DNA of 64,000 bases from Dehalococcoidia bacterium (GTDB lineage Bacteria > Chloroflexota > Dehalococcoidia > UBA2979): NCBI GenBank assembly GCA_028279505.1, contig JANQNP010000126.1:1-64000 (forward strand), in the 5' to 3' direction. A program made the position numbers and the translations under genes. A model generated the notes under the pieces. The model was not told where the DNA came from, ran no database searches, and was given only the letters and a program-made list of their open reading frames with translations. Positions 8,401 through 16,977 of the stretch are shown here, piece by piece (position 1 is the stretch's first letter; each line of letters begins with the position of its first letter).

Positions 8401-8820
8401 AAGTCCCGAGGTATCGGAACTCCCCGACCGCTCGGACCTCCAAGCCGCTCAGAACTCAGCAGCCTCCCGAGTTCACCGGACTCCGGGACTCGACAGCCTC
8501 CGATCCGACCAGCCCGCTCGGGATCTAGACCTCGCATGAGTCAAGATCCCGCCCGCCGAGAGCCATGATCGAGGCCCACCCCCACTGCGAATCCCCGACC
8601 CCACTCGAGGCCCTGATCTCGACCCGCATACTCCGAGAGCCAGGCCACGTGATCGCTTCCAGGTCAGCCACTTGAAAGAGTCTGCGGTCCTGCCAACCTG
8701 AACCCAACACATCGGGACCCGCACGAATCACGACGACCAGCTCGCGAGACACGGCGCCCTCGCCGCTGGATCGTCGCGCCCGGATTCGGCGAACCCCCGG
8801 CACGAAAGGAGAGCCACCCC
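8401..8820. other. Non-coding stretch before the phage-tail-like pair
   Basis: After the last decayed repeat unit I see no supportable gene. Short frames on both strands lack family signatures and ribosome binding sites. The last 20 bases hold AAAGGAGAG, the ribosome binding site of the gene at 8821. The promoter of that pair must lie here but I cannot place it. Confidence 0.4.
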
Positions 8821-9102
8821 GTGGCCAACTTCGGATACGAAAGCATCACCGTGGGCACGAGCGCGGTCGGCATCGCCAACGCCACCCGCGAAGGCCGCAA
8901 CCGCGCCCTCATCACCGTCGAAACCGACCAGATCCGCTTCCGCACCGACGGCCCCGCCCCCACCGCCTCCGAGGGCCATCTCGTCGACGCCGGCGCCTCC
9001 ATCATCCTCGAATCGGCCCCCGAGCTCGTGAACTTCAAAGCCATCCGCGTCACCGCCGACGCCACCCTCAAGGTCACCACCGACCACCGCGAGGAGGCCT
9101 AA
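8821..9102 (+). CDS. Small phage-virion-like protein
   Basis: The 93-residue product starts at a GTG preceded by AAAGGAGAG and reads MANFGYESITVGTSAVGIAN. The pattern SITVGTSAVGI...A.REGRNRALITVETDQIRFRTDGPAPTASEGH..DAG..I.LES resembles short beta-rich proteins common in tail or head-tail regions of phages of G+C-rich bacteria, which carry the phrase VGTSAVGL and RYRxDGxxPTAS. Family resemblance is from memory. It is two bases from the propeller gene and therefore probably co-translated with it. No other phage gene is nearby. Confidence 0.65.
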   Translation: MANFGYESITVGTSAVGIANATREGRNRALITVETDQIRFRTDGPAPTASEGHLVDAGASIILESAPELVNFKAIRVTADATLKVTTDHREEA

Positions 9103-9104
9103 CC

Positions 9105-10280
9105 GTGGCCATCATCAAGTCCCCCGGCGTCGGCCTCTCCGACGCCACCCCCGCCGACGTCACCTCCGCTGCCGGCGCCCCCGGCACCGCCTCCGAAGCC
9201 TCCCGCGGCGACCACCGCCACAGCGCCGCCGGCCTCGCCACTGCGGATCAGATCGCGCCACTACTCGACAACACGGAAATCACCACGACGGCGGTCACGC
9301 CGGGAACCTTGCCAGCCAACAACGGCAACGGTGTGAGCATCGATCCTCAGGGCACGACAGTAGCGATCGCCCACGATGTCACGCCATTCTTCCGTGCATA
9401 CGCGTTCGGCTCGGGCGGTTTCGGCTCCACGGCGACAGCCGTTCCAACTTCGGCGACGGCCGGCCGTGGCGTTTCCGTTCATCCGGACGGCGACTTCATC
9501 GCCGTCGCCTACGACAGCGGCGATCACCTCTCCGTCTTCCCCTGGGACGGCTCATCGCTCGGAACCGAGGTGCTGCCCGCTGCGTCCCCGATCGGATCGA
9601 CGTCCAGGGACTGCGCCTTCTCGCCGGACGGAACGTTCGTCGCCAGCGCGGAGGGCGACGGTGGCCCGCTCATCTACCCGTGGAACGGAACCGCGCTGGG
9701 CACTCCGATCGCTCCAACCACGACCGCCACAAACATCCAGAGCGTCCAGTTCTCATCCGATGGAAACCAGCTGATCGTCGGTCTCACCGCGACGCCGTTC
9801 GTTCAGGTGTACCCGTTCGACGGCGTAACGCTGAGTCCAGCAGTCGTGCCATCGTCGCTACCCCCGAGCACCGTCCAGGACGCCGCATTCTCGCCCGACG
9901 GCAGCTTCGCGGCGGTGGTCTTTGGCTCAGCTACCGGGGTGATGGGCCAGATCTACTCGTTTGAGAACGGCACCTTTGGGTCCGTGATCACGACGATCCC
10001 TCGGACAATCCTGAACGCCAATGGAGAAGCGGTCACTTGGAGCAAGAGCGGACAGTTCGTGATCATCGGGCAGGGGGAGGGCGGCGGTTCGGTCTCCTTA
10101 CGAATCATCCCGTTCGACGGAACCGCGCTCGGGCCGGAAACGCAGGTTGATGTGGCTGGCGGCAACAGCACGGGAAACGACGTTGCGATCACAGATGACG
10201 GCCGGAACCTCGCCGTCGCAATCGGAGGTGCAAGCCCGTACCTCAGGGTCTACGAGCTGAGTCGCGACCTCGGCATCTAG
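9105..10280 (+). CDS. Seven-bladed beta-propeller protein with phage-tail-like N-terminus
   Basis: The 391-residue protein starts at GTG two bases after the previous stop. Residues about 7-40 (DATPADVTSAAGAPGTASEA followed by SRGDHRH) match a motif frequent in phage tail fibre and tail-associated proteins. Residues about 76-388 contain seven repeats of about 45 residues, each with a phrase such as VSIDPQG, VSVHPDG, AFSPDG, QFSSDG, AFSPDG, TWSKSG or AITDDG and ending in aromatic-rich FPWDG / YPWNG / YPFDG. This fits a seven-bladed WD40/lactonase-like propeller. No signal peptide is present. Its second half uses less biased codons than neighbours. Function is unknown; a binding or adhesin role is inference. 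Confidence 0.75.
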   Translation: MAIIKSPGVGLSDATPADVTSAAGAPGTASEASRGDHRHSAAGLATADQIAPLLDNTEITTTAVTPGTLPANNGNGVSIDPQGTTVAIAHDVTPFFRAYAFGSGGFGSTATAVPTSATAGRGVSVHPDGDFIAVAYDSGDHLSVFPWDGSSLGTEVLPAASPIGSTSRDCAFSPDGTFVASAEGDGGPLIYPWNGTALGTPIAPTTTATNIQSVQFSSDGNQLIVGLTATPFVQVYPFDGVTLSPAVVPSSLPPSTVQDAAFSPDGSFAAVVFGSATGVMGQIYSFENGTFGSVITTIPRTILNANGEAVTWSKSGQFVIIGQGEGGGSVSLRIIPFDGTALGPETQVDVAGGNSTGNDVAITDDGRNLAVAIGGASPYLRVYELSRDLGI

Positions 10281-10291
10281 CCCAACCCGCT

Positions 10292-10316
10292 CCGGCGAGG
10301 GCGCCCCCCTCGCCGG
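10292..10316. terminator. Hairpin between convergent genes
   Basis: CCGGCGAGGG (10292-10301) pairs with CCCTCGCCGG (10307-10316) around a 5-base loop, 12 bases after the propeller stop. It is followed by C-rich DNA with several CCGAGG copies up to the next stop at 10462. No T-run. Confidence 0.45.
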
Positions 10317-10461
10317 GTCTCCCCCACCCTCCCGACGCCAATCCACCCTCCGAGGCCCGGCGAGGCTCCCCCTCGCCGGCCTCCCCCCGCCCCCGAGGCC
10401 AATCCACCTCCCGAGGTCAGCGTCCCCCCACCTCCCGAGGGCTACGCCCCTTCGAGGCCAG

Positions 10462-11652
10462 CTACCCCAGCGACGCCCGCAACTCCGGCGCCAGGTCCCC
10501 CTTCCGCCGTGCCTCCACCCCATCGAGGCCCAGCCACCTAGCCATCGTCCCCAGCTCCCCCGCCAGCTCCGAGGCCACTCGCGGCGCATCCGCGCCCGCC
10601 TCGAGATGCGTCGCCTGCGCCCGCAGCACCGAGGCCTGTCGGTCCGCCTTGAGGTCGACGCGCGCCACCAGCTCCCCGTCCAGCAGGAACGGCATCACGT
10701 AGTACCCGTACTGCCGCTTCGGCGCCGGCACGTAGATCTCGATCGTGTAGTCGAAGCCAAAGAGGCGACTCGCCCGCTCCCGCAGCCACACCACCGGGTC
10801 GAACGGCGTCAGCAGCGCCCGCCCCTCGATCCGCCGAGGCAGCTTCGCCGCCGGGTGCTTGAACGCCGGCTGCTTCCACCCCGCAACGCGCACCCGCTCC
10901 AGCCGCCCCGCGTCGGCCAGCTCCTCGAGGCGTGGCCGCGCCCGAGGCACCGTGATCCGGTAGTAGTCCGCCAGGTCCTTCGCCGTCCCCACCCCGTGCG
11001 CCTCCGCCGCCAACAGCAGCAGCGCCCGGTGCGCCTCCTCCGTCGACGGCTCGGGCTGTTCGAGGACGTGATCGGGCATCACGCGGTCCATCAGGTCGTA
11101 CACCCGCGTGAACCCGCGCCGCTCGTGTGTCGTCAGCTCCCCCGTGCGGAAGTGCCATTCGAGGGCAACCTTCCCTGGCCCGTACCCCCACCACGGCCCC
11201 GTCCGTCTCCCCGGCTCTTCGAGGTCCGCAACCGTCAGCGGCCCGTTCGCCCGGACCTCCTCCAGCACCTGCGCCGCGTACTCCGGGTGCTCCTTGAACA
11301 GCGTCGCCGACCGGTAGCGCGGCTTCGCCTCCGCCATCCGGTGTCGAAACAGCGCATGGTGCTCAATCGGCAGCAACGAGGCCTCATGACCCCAGTATTC
11401 GAACAACTCGCGCCGTCGGAACGCCAGGTCGTGCAGCATCTCCTGCCGGTACGGCCCCAGCCGCGAGAAGAACGGCATGTAGTGCGACCGCACCACCACG
11501 TTCACCGAGTCGAGCTGGAGCAGCTTGATCCGCTGCAGCACCCGCCGCAGGTGACGCACGTCCACTCGCCCGCTCGGCCGCCGCTCGGCGAACCCCTGCG
11601 CACCGAGGGCAATGCGACGCGCCTGCTCGTTCGATAGATCAGCTCGCCGCAT
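10462..11652 (-). CDS. YcaQ-type winged-helix DNA glycosylase (HTH_42 family)
   Basis: The 396-residue protein matches the YcaQ/AlkX family: an N-terminal region with LLQLDSVNVV near 44-53, where QLD corresponds to the catalytic Q-x-D motif; YWGHEASLLP near 86-95; the YYRITVPRARPRLEEL winged-helix region; and LLTPFDPVVW followed by FGFDYTIEIYVPAPKRQYGYYVMPFLLDG. YcaQ enzymes unhook interstrand crosslinks and excise N7-alkylated bases. Length is normal. It is followed after 14 bases (in the upstream direction) by the LLM gene, so the two probably share an mRNA. Confidence 0.85.
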   Translation of the reverse strand: MRRADLSNEQARRIALGAQGFAERRPSGRVDVRHLRRVLQRIKLLQLDSVNVVVRSHYMPFFSRLGPYRQEMLHDLAFRRRELFEYWGHEASLLPIEHHALFRHRMAEAKPRYRSATLFKEHPEYAAQVLEEVRANGPLTVADLEEPGRRTGPWWGYGPGKVALEWHFRTGELTTHERRGFTRVYDLMDRVMPDHVLEQPEPSTEEAHRALLLLAAEAHGVGTAKDLADYYRITVPRARPRLEELADAGRLERVRVAGWKQPAFKHPAAKLPRRIEGRALLTPFDPVVWLRERASRLFGFDYTIEIYVPAPKRQYGYYVMPFLLDGELVARVDLKADRQASVLRAQATHLEAGADAPRVASELAGELGTMARWLGLDGVEARRKGDLAPELRASLG

Positions 11653-11666
11653 CGTTCGAACCGGCC

Positions 11667-12575
11667 CTACCGGAACGCGGACGCGACCTCACTCAAGAAC
11701 TGATCCGCCGAGGCCTTCGCACGGTCCGCGTTCTGATCGCCTCGGAGCTGGAACACCGGCACCACCAGCTCGTCTACCCCCGCGTCGACGTACTCCTGCA
11801 CCACCGACTGCAACTCCGAGGCCGACCCCGCCTGCAGCCGCGGGTTCGCCTGCTTCGCCTCCTCCGCCGCTGACGCGTCGTCCGTCACGAGGAACATCGC
11901 GTTCGCCGACTTCCGGATCTCCGAGGCGTCCCGTCCGAGGTCCGCACAGTGCCGCTCCAGCACCCCGATCTTGCGGCGCAACGTGTTCGGGTCGCCCCAC
12001 ACGTTCCACTCGTCCGCGTACTGCGCCGCGATCCGCATCGTCACCCGCTCGCCGCCGCCACCGATCAGCAGCGGCGGTCGCGGGCGCTGCACCGGCTTCG
12101 GCGCCAGCGGCGCGTTCGCCAGCTGGTAGAACTTCCCGTCGAAGTCCGTCCGCTCGTCGGCGAACAGGCCGCGGATCACCTGCACCGCCTCTTCGAGGCG
12201 CCGCAATCGCCCGCCCACGGTGTGGAACGGGATCCCATACGCCTCGTGCTCGTTCTCCTGCCACGCCGACCCAATCCCCAGGACCAGCCGACCGCCGCTG
12301 ATGATGTCGACCTGCGCCGCCATCTTCGCCAGTACCGCCGGGTGCCGGTACGTGTTCCCCGTGACCATCGTCCCCAGCCGCACCCGCGGCACGGACGCGG
12401 CCAACGCCGCCAACGAGGTCCAGGCCTCCCCGGTCGGACCGCTGTTGTCTGCCTGGTTCGGCATGAAGTGATCGGCGATCCACAGGCCGTCCCAGCCGCT
12501 CGCCTCCACGTGCGTCGCGAAGTCGCGGAGCGGCTCCCAGGCCCCGGGCTGGTTCGGCCATGCGCTGAATTGCAT
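11667..12575 (-). CDS. LLM class flavin-dependent oxidoreductase (F420-type)
   Basis: The 302-residue protein is a luciferase-like monooxygenase of the F420-dependent branch: MQFSAWPNQPGAWEPLRDFA, then ESGWDGLWIADHFMP, RVRLGTMVTGNTYRHPAVLAKMAAQVDIISGGRLVLGIGSAWQENEHEAYGIPF. The SGGRLxLGIGxGWxxxEh phrase is diagnostic, here with Ala in place of the usual Gly before Trp. It reduces or oxidises an unknown substrate with F420 or FMN as cofactor. A weak AGGA lies 10 bases before the ATG. Confidence 0.88.
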   Translation of the reverse strand: MQFSAWPNQPGAWEPLRDFATHVEASGWDGLWIADHFMPNQADNSGPTGEAWTSLAALAASVPRVRLGTMVTGNTYRHPAVLAKMAAQVDIISGGRLVLGIGSAWQENEHEAYGIPFHTVGGRLRRLEEAVQVIRGLFADERTDFDGKFYQLANAPLAPKPVQRPRPPLLIGGGGERVTMRIAAQYADEWNVWGDPNTLRRKIGVLERHCADLGRDASEIRKSANAMFLVTDDASAAEEAKQANPRLQAGSASELQSVVQEYVDAGVDELVVPVFQLRGDQNADRAKASADQFLSEVASAFR

Positions 12576-12633
12576 CGGGTCGGTTCCTATCGCTGGTCGC
12601 GGTCGGTCTGGCTGGTCGTAGTCGGTGCGATCG

Positions 12634-13458
12634 TCAGGCGGCCGTCACGGCGGAATGCTGCTCGATGAACCGGAGCACCCGGTCCCAGGCATCCGCCGAC
12701 TCGGTCGCGTACTCCTCGAACCCACGGTCGAAGAACGAATGCGGCGCGCCCGCGTAGCTCACGATCTCGTGGTCGGTGCCGGCCGCCTCCAGCGCCGCCT
12801 CGTACGTCGCCACCTCCTCCTGAGGGATCCCCTGGTCCGCGCCGCCCATCAGCCCGAGGATCGCGCACTCGAACTGCGGGACCAGATCCACCGAGGCCGC
12901 GGCCCCCGCCGGGAATCCTTCGCGCGTGGGGTGACCGTAGAACCCGATCGCCCCGGACAGGCCGTGGCCGTTCGCCGCCTGCCCCCAGGAACCGCTCCCG
13001 CCGTAGCAGAAGCCCACCGTGAACACCTCGCGCGACTCGTTGCCCGGCGCAGATCTCAGGTACGCGACGCACGCCGCGACGTCCTGCTTCACGCCCTCGA
13101 ACGTCGTCTGCGCGATGTGCTCGCGGAACTCGAACTCCGCATCCCGCTTGCCCACGCCCGCGCTGCGGCCGAAGTAGTCCATCGCGATCGCGTCGTAGCC
13201 GCGCTCCGCGAACCGCATCGCCAGCTCCTCGTAGAACGGGAACAGCCCGCGCACGTCCGGCATCACCACCACCGCCGGGCCCAGCGACTCCTCGGCGCGC
13301 GCGACGAACGCCGCGAACGCCGTGCCGTCGCCCGCCGTCAGCGTCAGGTCCTCCGTATCGATCGCCGCCCCGGCTATCGGCGTGATCGGCGGTGTCGCGT
13401 CGTACGGAAAGCACATGACGGTGTCCTTCGGCAGCTTCGAGGTCGCGCGGTCTGACAC
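12634..13458 (-). CDS. Dienelactone hydrolase family protein
   Basis: The 274-residue protein starts at GTG. It has the dienelactone hydrolase triad: nucleophile Cys151 in GFCYGGSG, Asp208 in LMGGADQGIP, and His240 in GAPHSFFDRGF. VVVMPDVRGLFPFYEELAMRFAERGYDAIAMDYFGRSAG near 64-100 is typical. The normal reaction is lactone ring opening in aromatic-compound degradation, but many members have other substrates. The plus-strand ATACTA at 13473-13478 gives TAGTAT 14 nt upstream on the coding strand and may be its -10 element. Confidence 0.88.
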   Translation of the reverse strand: MSDRATSKLPKDTVMCFPYDATPPITPIAGAAIDTEDLTLTAGDGTAFAAFVARAEESLGPAVVVMPDVRGLFPFYEELAMRFAERGYDAIAMDYFGRSAGVGKRDAEFEFREHIAQTTFEGVKQDVAACVAYLRSAPGNESREVFTVGFCYGGSGSWGQAANGHGLSGAIGFYGHPTREGFPAGAAASVDLVPQFECAILGLMGGADQGIPQEEVATYEAALEAAGTDHEIVSYAGAPHSFFDRGFEEYATESADAWDRVLRFIEQHSAVTAA

Positions 13459-13592
13459 GCCGCGCGGGCCCTGATACTACCTGTCGCCACCATCCCTCGG
13501 CGCACCGCCGCGACGGCCACCCCCGAGGAGCGCTCGCCACGGCCGCCCGGAGCGAGTTCCCAACCGATCGAGGACAGCGGAAGCGTCGAGGA

Positions 13593-14834
13593 CTAGACCT
13601 CTTCCTCGAGACTCAGCAGGTCGTCGATCGTCTGCCGGCGCCGGATCAAGCGCGGCTCGCCGTCCTCGATCAGCACCTCCGGCGCCAGCCCCCGCGTGTT
13701 GTAGTTGCTCGCCATCGAGGAGCCGTAGGCCCCCGCGTCGTGGAACACCAGGTAGTCGCCCACCTCGATCTCCGGCAGGTCGCGCGGGACGACGAGGCCC
13801 CCCTCCTCCTGCGTGAACACGTCGCCCGACTCGCAGAGCGGCCCGCCCACCACCGTCGGTTGCGAGCTGCCGCCAACTACCGACCCGTCGCGTCGCACCA
13901 CCGAGATCTCGTGGTAGCTCCCGTACATCGTCGGCCGCATCAGATCGTTGAACCCGGCATCCACCAGCGCGAAGCGGCTCAGGCTCGTCCGCTTCACCGC
14001 GCGCACCTCCGCGATCAGCTGCCCCGCCTCCGCCACCAGGTACCGGCCCGGCTCGATCTCCAGCGACACGTCGTGCTCCACGCTCCGCTCGATATCGCGC
14101 CGCGCCACGTCCCACACGTTGAAGTACGCATCGAGGTCGATCCCCGCGTCGCCTGCCCGGTACGGCACCGGCAGCCCGCCCCCGCACGACACCGCCCGCA
14201 CGTCCCGGCCCACCGCCCGGATCTGCTCCACCATCGCCCCGGCCACCAGCTGTAGGTGCTCGAAGTCCGTCCCCGACCCGATGTGCATATGCAACCCAAC
14301 GAGGTCCAGGCCGAACTCGTCGACCACCGCGAGCGCCTCCGCGAGATCCTCGTGCCAGATCCCGTGTTTCGAGGACTCGCCACCCGTGTTGGTCTTCTGA
14401 CTGTGTCCGTGGCCGAAGCCCGGGTTGATCCGCAGCCACACCCGGTGCCCCGGCGAGCGCGCGCCCAGCTGCCGCAGCATGTCCGCCGACCCCGCGTTGA
14501 CCGGCACATCGCGATCCACCACCAGCTGCAACGTCGCCTCGTCGATGATGTCCGCGGTGAACACCAGGTCCGAGGGCTCGCCGGCCCCCGTGTACCCCAC
14601 GCGCAGCGCGCGCTCCACCTCACCGCCCGAGACCGCGTCGACGGCGACACCCAGCTCGCGCAGCACCCGCAGGATGTGAGTGTTCGAGCTCGCCTTCTGC
14701 GCGTACCGAACCACGTCGAAGCGCGACAGCGACGCCACCCGCTCGCGGATCACCCCCGCGTCGTAGCTGTAGACCGGCGTGCCGAACCGCTCCGCGATCG
14801 CGCAGACCAGGGGACCATCGACCGACTTCGACAC
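13593..14834 (-). CDS. lysA: Diaminopimelate decarboxylase
   Basis: The 413-residue PLP enzyme converts meso-diaminopimelate to lysine and CO2. Visible motifs: the PLP lysine in RYAQKASSN (Lys47), VDAVSGGEVERAL, HMHIGSG near 190, SCGGGLPVPY for phosphate binding, EPGRYLVAEAGQL, GGPLCESGDVF with the conserved CESGD, and GAYGSSMASNYN near the end. The usual SKFGI is replaced by SKHGI. The start is a GTG with GGAG upstream. It stands apart from other lysine genes, and no riboswitch was found before it. Confidence 0.93.
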   Translation of the reverse strand: MSKSVDGPLVCAIAERFGTPVYSYDAGVIRERVASLSRFDVVRYAQKASSNTHILRVLRELGVAVDAVSGGEVERALRVGYTGAGEPSDLVFTADIIDEATLQLVVDRDVPVNAGSADMLRQLGARSPGHRVWLRINPGFGHGHSQKTNTGGESSKHGIWHEDLAEALAVVDEFGLDLVGLHMHIGSGTDFEHLQLVAGAMVEQIRAVGRDVRAVSCGGGLPVPYRAGDAGIDLDAYFNVWDVARRDIERSVEHDVSLEIEPGRYLVAEAGQLIAEVRAVKRTSLSRFALVDAGFNDLMRPTMYGSYHEISVVRRDGSVVGGSSQPTVVGGPLCESGDVFTQEEGGLVVPRDLPEIEVGDYLVFHDAGAYGSSMASNYNTRGLAPEVLIEDGEPRLIRRRQTIDDLLSLEEEV

Positions 14835-14880
14835 GACACGCTCCGCGCTGCACCGGGTGACAGAAGGTACTGAGGACGGA

Positions 14881-14886
14881 AGTATA
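14881..14886 (-). promoter_or_regulatory. Possible -10 element for lysA
   Basis: TATACT on the minus strand lies 46 bases upstream of the lysA GTG. No convincing -35 hexamer at the right spacing. Confidence 0.3.
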
Positions 14887-14992
14887 GGAGCGGCCCGCCA
14901 TACGAACGCGATCTACCCGCGACGGGAGCAGACGCGACGCGGCCTGATCGGCGATCGGGATCAGACCCCGAGCGGCCGAGACGACACGTGCG

Positions 14993-15991
14993 TCAGGCGA
15001 TCAGCAGCCCCTCGTGGCGAAGCGCCGACTCCACCACCAGCTGGTGCAGCTCGGAACGGCGCGCCTCCGGTTGCCCCTGCTGCCCCATCTCCACCAGCAC
15101 CGGCACCAGCCCCGGAACGAACTGGTCGAGCCCCAGCGATGACGTGCCCCCGGTCGGCCACGACGGATCGAACGGCGGACGCTGCGTCACCGTCGCGAAC
15201 CGGTTCCGATCGCGATCGCGCAGCACCAGCTGCTCACGGTCGCTGATCAGTGCGTTCACCGTGTCGGTCACCGCCTCGATCCGCGGCGTCTCCGACACAT
15301 CCGCCCCGTTCGTCACCGTCTGTCCCAGGAACGCCGTTCCGTTCTCGGTCCGCTCGTTGAAGAACCCCCACGACTCGTGCAGGTCCAGCAGCAGCCCCAC
15401 CTCGAACTCGCGAGCCAGCTCGACGATCGAATACGCCATCCACTGCATCGGGAACGCCTCGGTCGACTCGAGCGGCTCCCCCGGGTAGAACCGATTGAGG
15501 TCCCCAAGCTCCGGCAGCGTACGCTCCAGCGCGTGCGTCGCCACGATATTCGCCCGCGGGATCACCACCGTTACCCCGCGGTCCGGCATCCAGTCCGCGA
15601 TCACCTCGGCCGCCGCCCAGCTCCCCGGCTCGTTCCCGTGCACCCCGCCCAGGATCATCACGCTCGGCCCCGGCTCGCCGCTCCGATTGATCAGCACCGG
15701 CGTCTCCCACGGCGTCCCCGGCAGCGCCAGCCGCTCGAGCTGCCGCCGGTCCCCGATCGCCCGCGCCGGACCGGCCGCCTGCGGTGGCGAAGCCACGCTC
15801 GAGGCCGAGGTCACCACTGGCGTCGCCGTCCCCGCACCTCCCGAGGTGGACTCGGCCGGCCGCTCGGAGACGGAAGGCTCAGACTCGGGATCGGCCCCAC
15901 AAGCCGCGAGGAACGCAGCCCCGGCGGCCGCCCCGCCGAGCTGTAAGAACCGACGTCGTGACGCCAGCCGGCGCCCGCGAGATCTGTTCAT
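14993..15991 (-). CDS. Tat lipoprotein, succinylglutamate desuccinylase/aspartoacylase-like zinc hydrolase
   Basis: The 332-residue protein starts MNRSRGRRLASRRRFLQLGG; SRRRFLQ is a twin-arginine motif and AACG at about 28-32 a lipobox. After a Ser/Thr/Ala-rich linker comes an M14-like domain with zinc ligands H118 and E121 in GGVHGNEPGS and H205 in LLLDLHES. It would remove an acyl or amino-acid group outside the membrane; the substrate is unknown. A start four codons earlier exists, but a TATGAT hexamer sits 7 nt before this ATG, so the later start fits a leaderless mRNA. Confidence 0.85.
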   Translation of the reverse strand: MNRSRGRRLASRRRFLQLGGAAAGAAFLAACGADPESEPSVSERPAESTSGGAGTATPVVTSASSVASPPQAAGPARAIGDRRQLERLALPGTPWETPVLINRSGEPGPSVMILGGVHGNEPGSWAAAEVIADWMPDRGVTVVIPRANIVATHALERTLPELGDLNRFYPGEPLESTEAFPMQWMAYSIVELAREFEVGLLLDLHESWGFFNERTENGTAFLGQTVTNGADVSETPRIEAVTDTVNALISDREQLVLRDRDRNRFATVTQRPPFDPSWPTGGTSSLGLDQFVPGLVPVLVEMGQQGQPEARRSELHQLVVESALRHEGLLIA

Positions 15992-15998
15992 GACCTTA

Positions 15999-16004
15999 AT
16001 CATA
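15999..16004 (-). promoter_or_regulatory. -10 element of a leaderless promoter (zinc hydrolase gene)
   Basis: TATGAT on the minus strand ends 7 nt before the ATG at 15991. It overlaps the alternative upstream ATG and so decides the start. Confidence 0.5.
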
Positions 16005-16191
16005 TCCCGAGCGACACACCGCGACCGCGTGCGCGATCACTCTCCCGGGATCATCGAACAGGCCCCGCCCGAACTCGACCGCATCGGGCCGAACGCCGCG
16101 ACCAGGCTGAATTCCCGCCCTGATGGAGGAGCAGCAAGAACACCCGGAACCAACCCAGAAAGCCCGGAACGGGCCTGGAACCAACCCAAAG

Positions 16192-16208
16192 AGGGGCGGA
16201 ACGCCCCT
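16192..16208 (-). terminator. Terminator of phoU
   Basis: AGGGGCG (16192-16198) pairs with CGCCCCT (16202-16208), overlapping the phoU stop codon. A second hairpin (GCCCG/CGGGC near 16163-16174) and two copies of GGAACCAACCCA follow, with TCTTT on the minus strand. Confidence 0.45.
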
Positions 16209-16902
16209 AGTAGAAGGAGACGTCCATTTGTGGGAGCTCGCCTGTGACCGTGTATACGGTGCGCTCCGCGATGTTCGTGGCGCGGTCCGCGATCCGCTCC
16301 AGGTTGTGCGCTACCCAGAGCAGGTGCGTCGCCGGCTCGATCGTGCTCTGATCCGTCACCATCACGCTGATCAGATCGCTATAGACCGTGTTGTACAGCT
16401 CATCGACCTCGTCGTCGGAGCGGCCCACCGCGAACGCCGCATCGGTATCGCGGTCCACGAACGCCTGCACCGCATTGTTCATCATCTCGCGCGACTTCTC
16501 GGACATCAGCGGGATATCGACCAGCGGCTTCACCAGCGGCTCGTCCTGCATCATCACCACGATCCGAGCGATCCCCTCGGCGTGATCGCCCATCCGCTCG
16601 AGGTCAGTCGCGATTGCGGTTACTGAAATGACGAGGCGCAGATCGCCCGCCATCGGACTCTGCTGCGCCAGCAGCGCGACGCACTGATCGTGGATGCCGT
16701 ACCCGGCCTCATTGACCAGCTGATCCTCGTCGATCACCACCCGCGCCAGCGCCGTGTCGCGGTTCACCAGCGCCTCGACCGAACGCTCGATCGCGCGATC
16801 GACCATCGAGGTCATCTCGAGCGTGTGATCCTGGAGCTCCGACAGCTGCCGGTGAAAGCGCTCGCGGAGTTCACCGCGGGGCTGGGGCTCGGGGGTGACC
16901 AT
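16207..16902 (-). CDS. phoU: Phosphate signalling/transport accessory protein PhoU
   Basis: The 231-residue all-helical protein has two PhoU repeats. The metal-binding phrases are present: TDLERMGDHAEGIAR in the first domain and HNLERIADRATNIAERTVY in the second. PhoU restrains PstSCAB and keeps PhoR in its inhibitory state when phosphate is plentiful. The ATG at 16902 (MVTPEPQPRGELRERFHRQL) is preferred because a TAAGAT hexamer lies 10 nt upstream. It follows aqpS by 75 bases in the same direction, an unusual position apart from the pst operon. Confidence 0.92.
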   Translation of the reverse strand: MVTPEPQPRGELRERFHRQLSELQDHTLEMTSMVDRAIERSVEALVNRDTALARVVIDEDQLVNEAGYGIHDQCVALLAQQSPMAGDLRLVISVTAIATDLERMGDHAEGIARIVVMMQDEPLVKPLVDIPLMSEKSREMMNNAVQAFVDRDTDAAFAVGRSDDEVDELYNTVYSDLISVMVTDQSTIEPATHLLWVAHNLERIADRATNIAERTVYTVTGELPQMDVSFY

Positions 16903-16912
16903 AGTGCGCCTT

Positions 16913-16918
16913 ATCTTA
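16913..16918 (-). promoter_or_regulatory. -10 element of a near-leaderless promoter (phoU)
   Basis: TAAGAT on the minus strand ends 10 nt before the phoU ATG, with no ribosome binding site between. Confidence 0.45.
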
Positions 16919-16977
16919 CACAGCCGGGTCGCCCCTGCGCCCCACGACAACGCCCGGTGGGATCCCGGGCGGGCCGC

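Noticed and set aside
7579..8568. A 329-codon plus-strand frame through the tandem array
   Set aside because: It starts inside the permease gene, and the 17-bp unit shifts frame at each copy. Openness is due to base composition.
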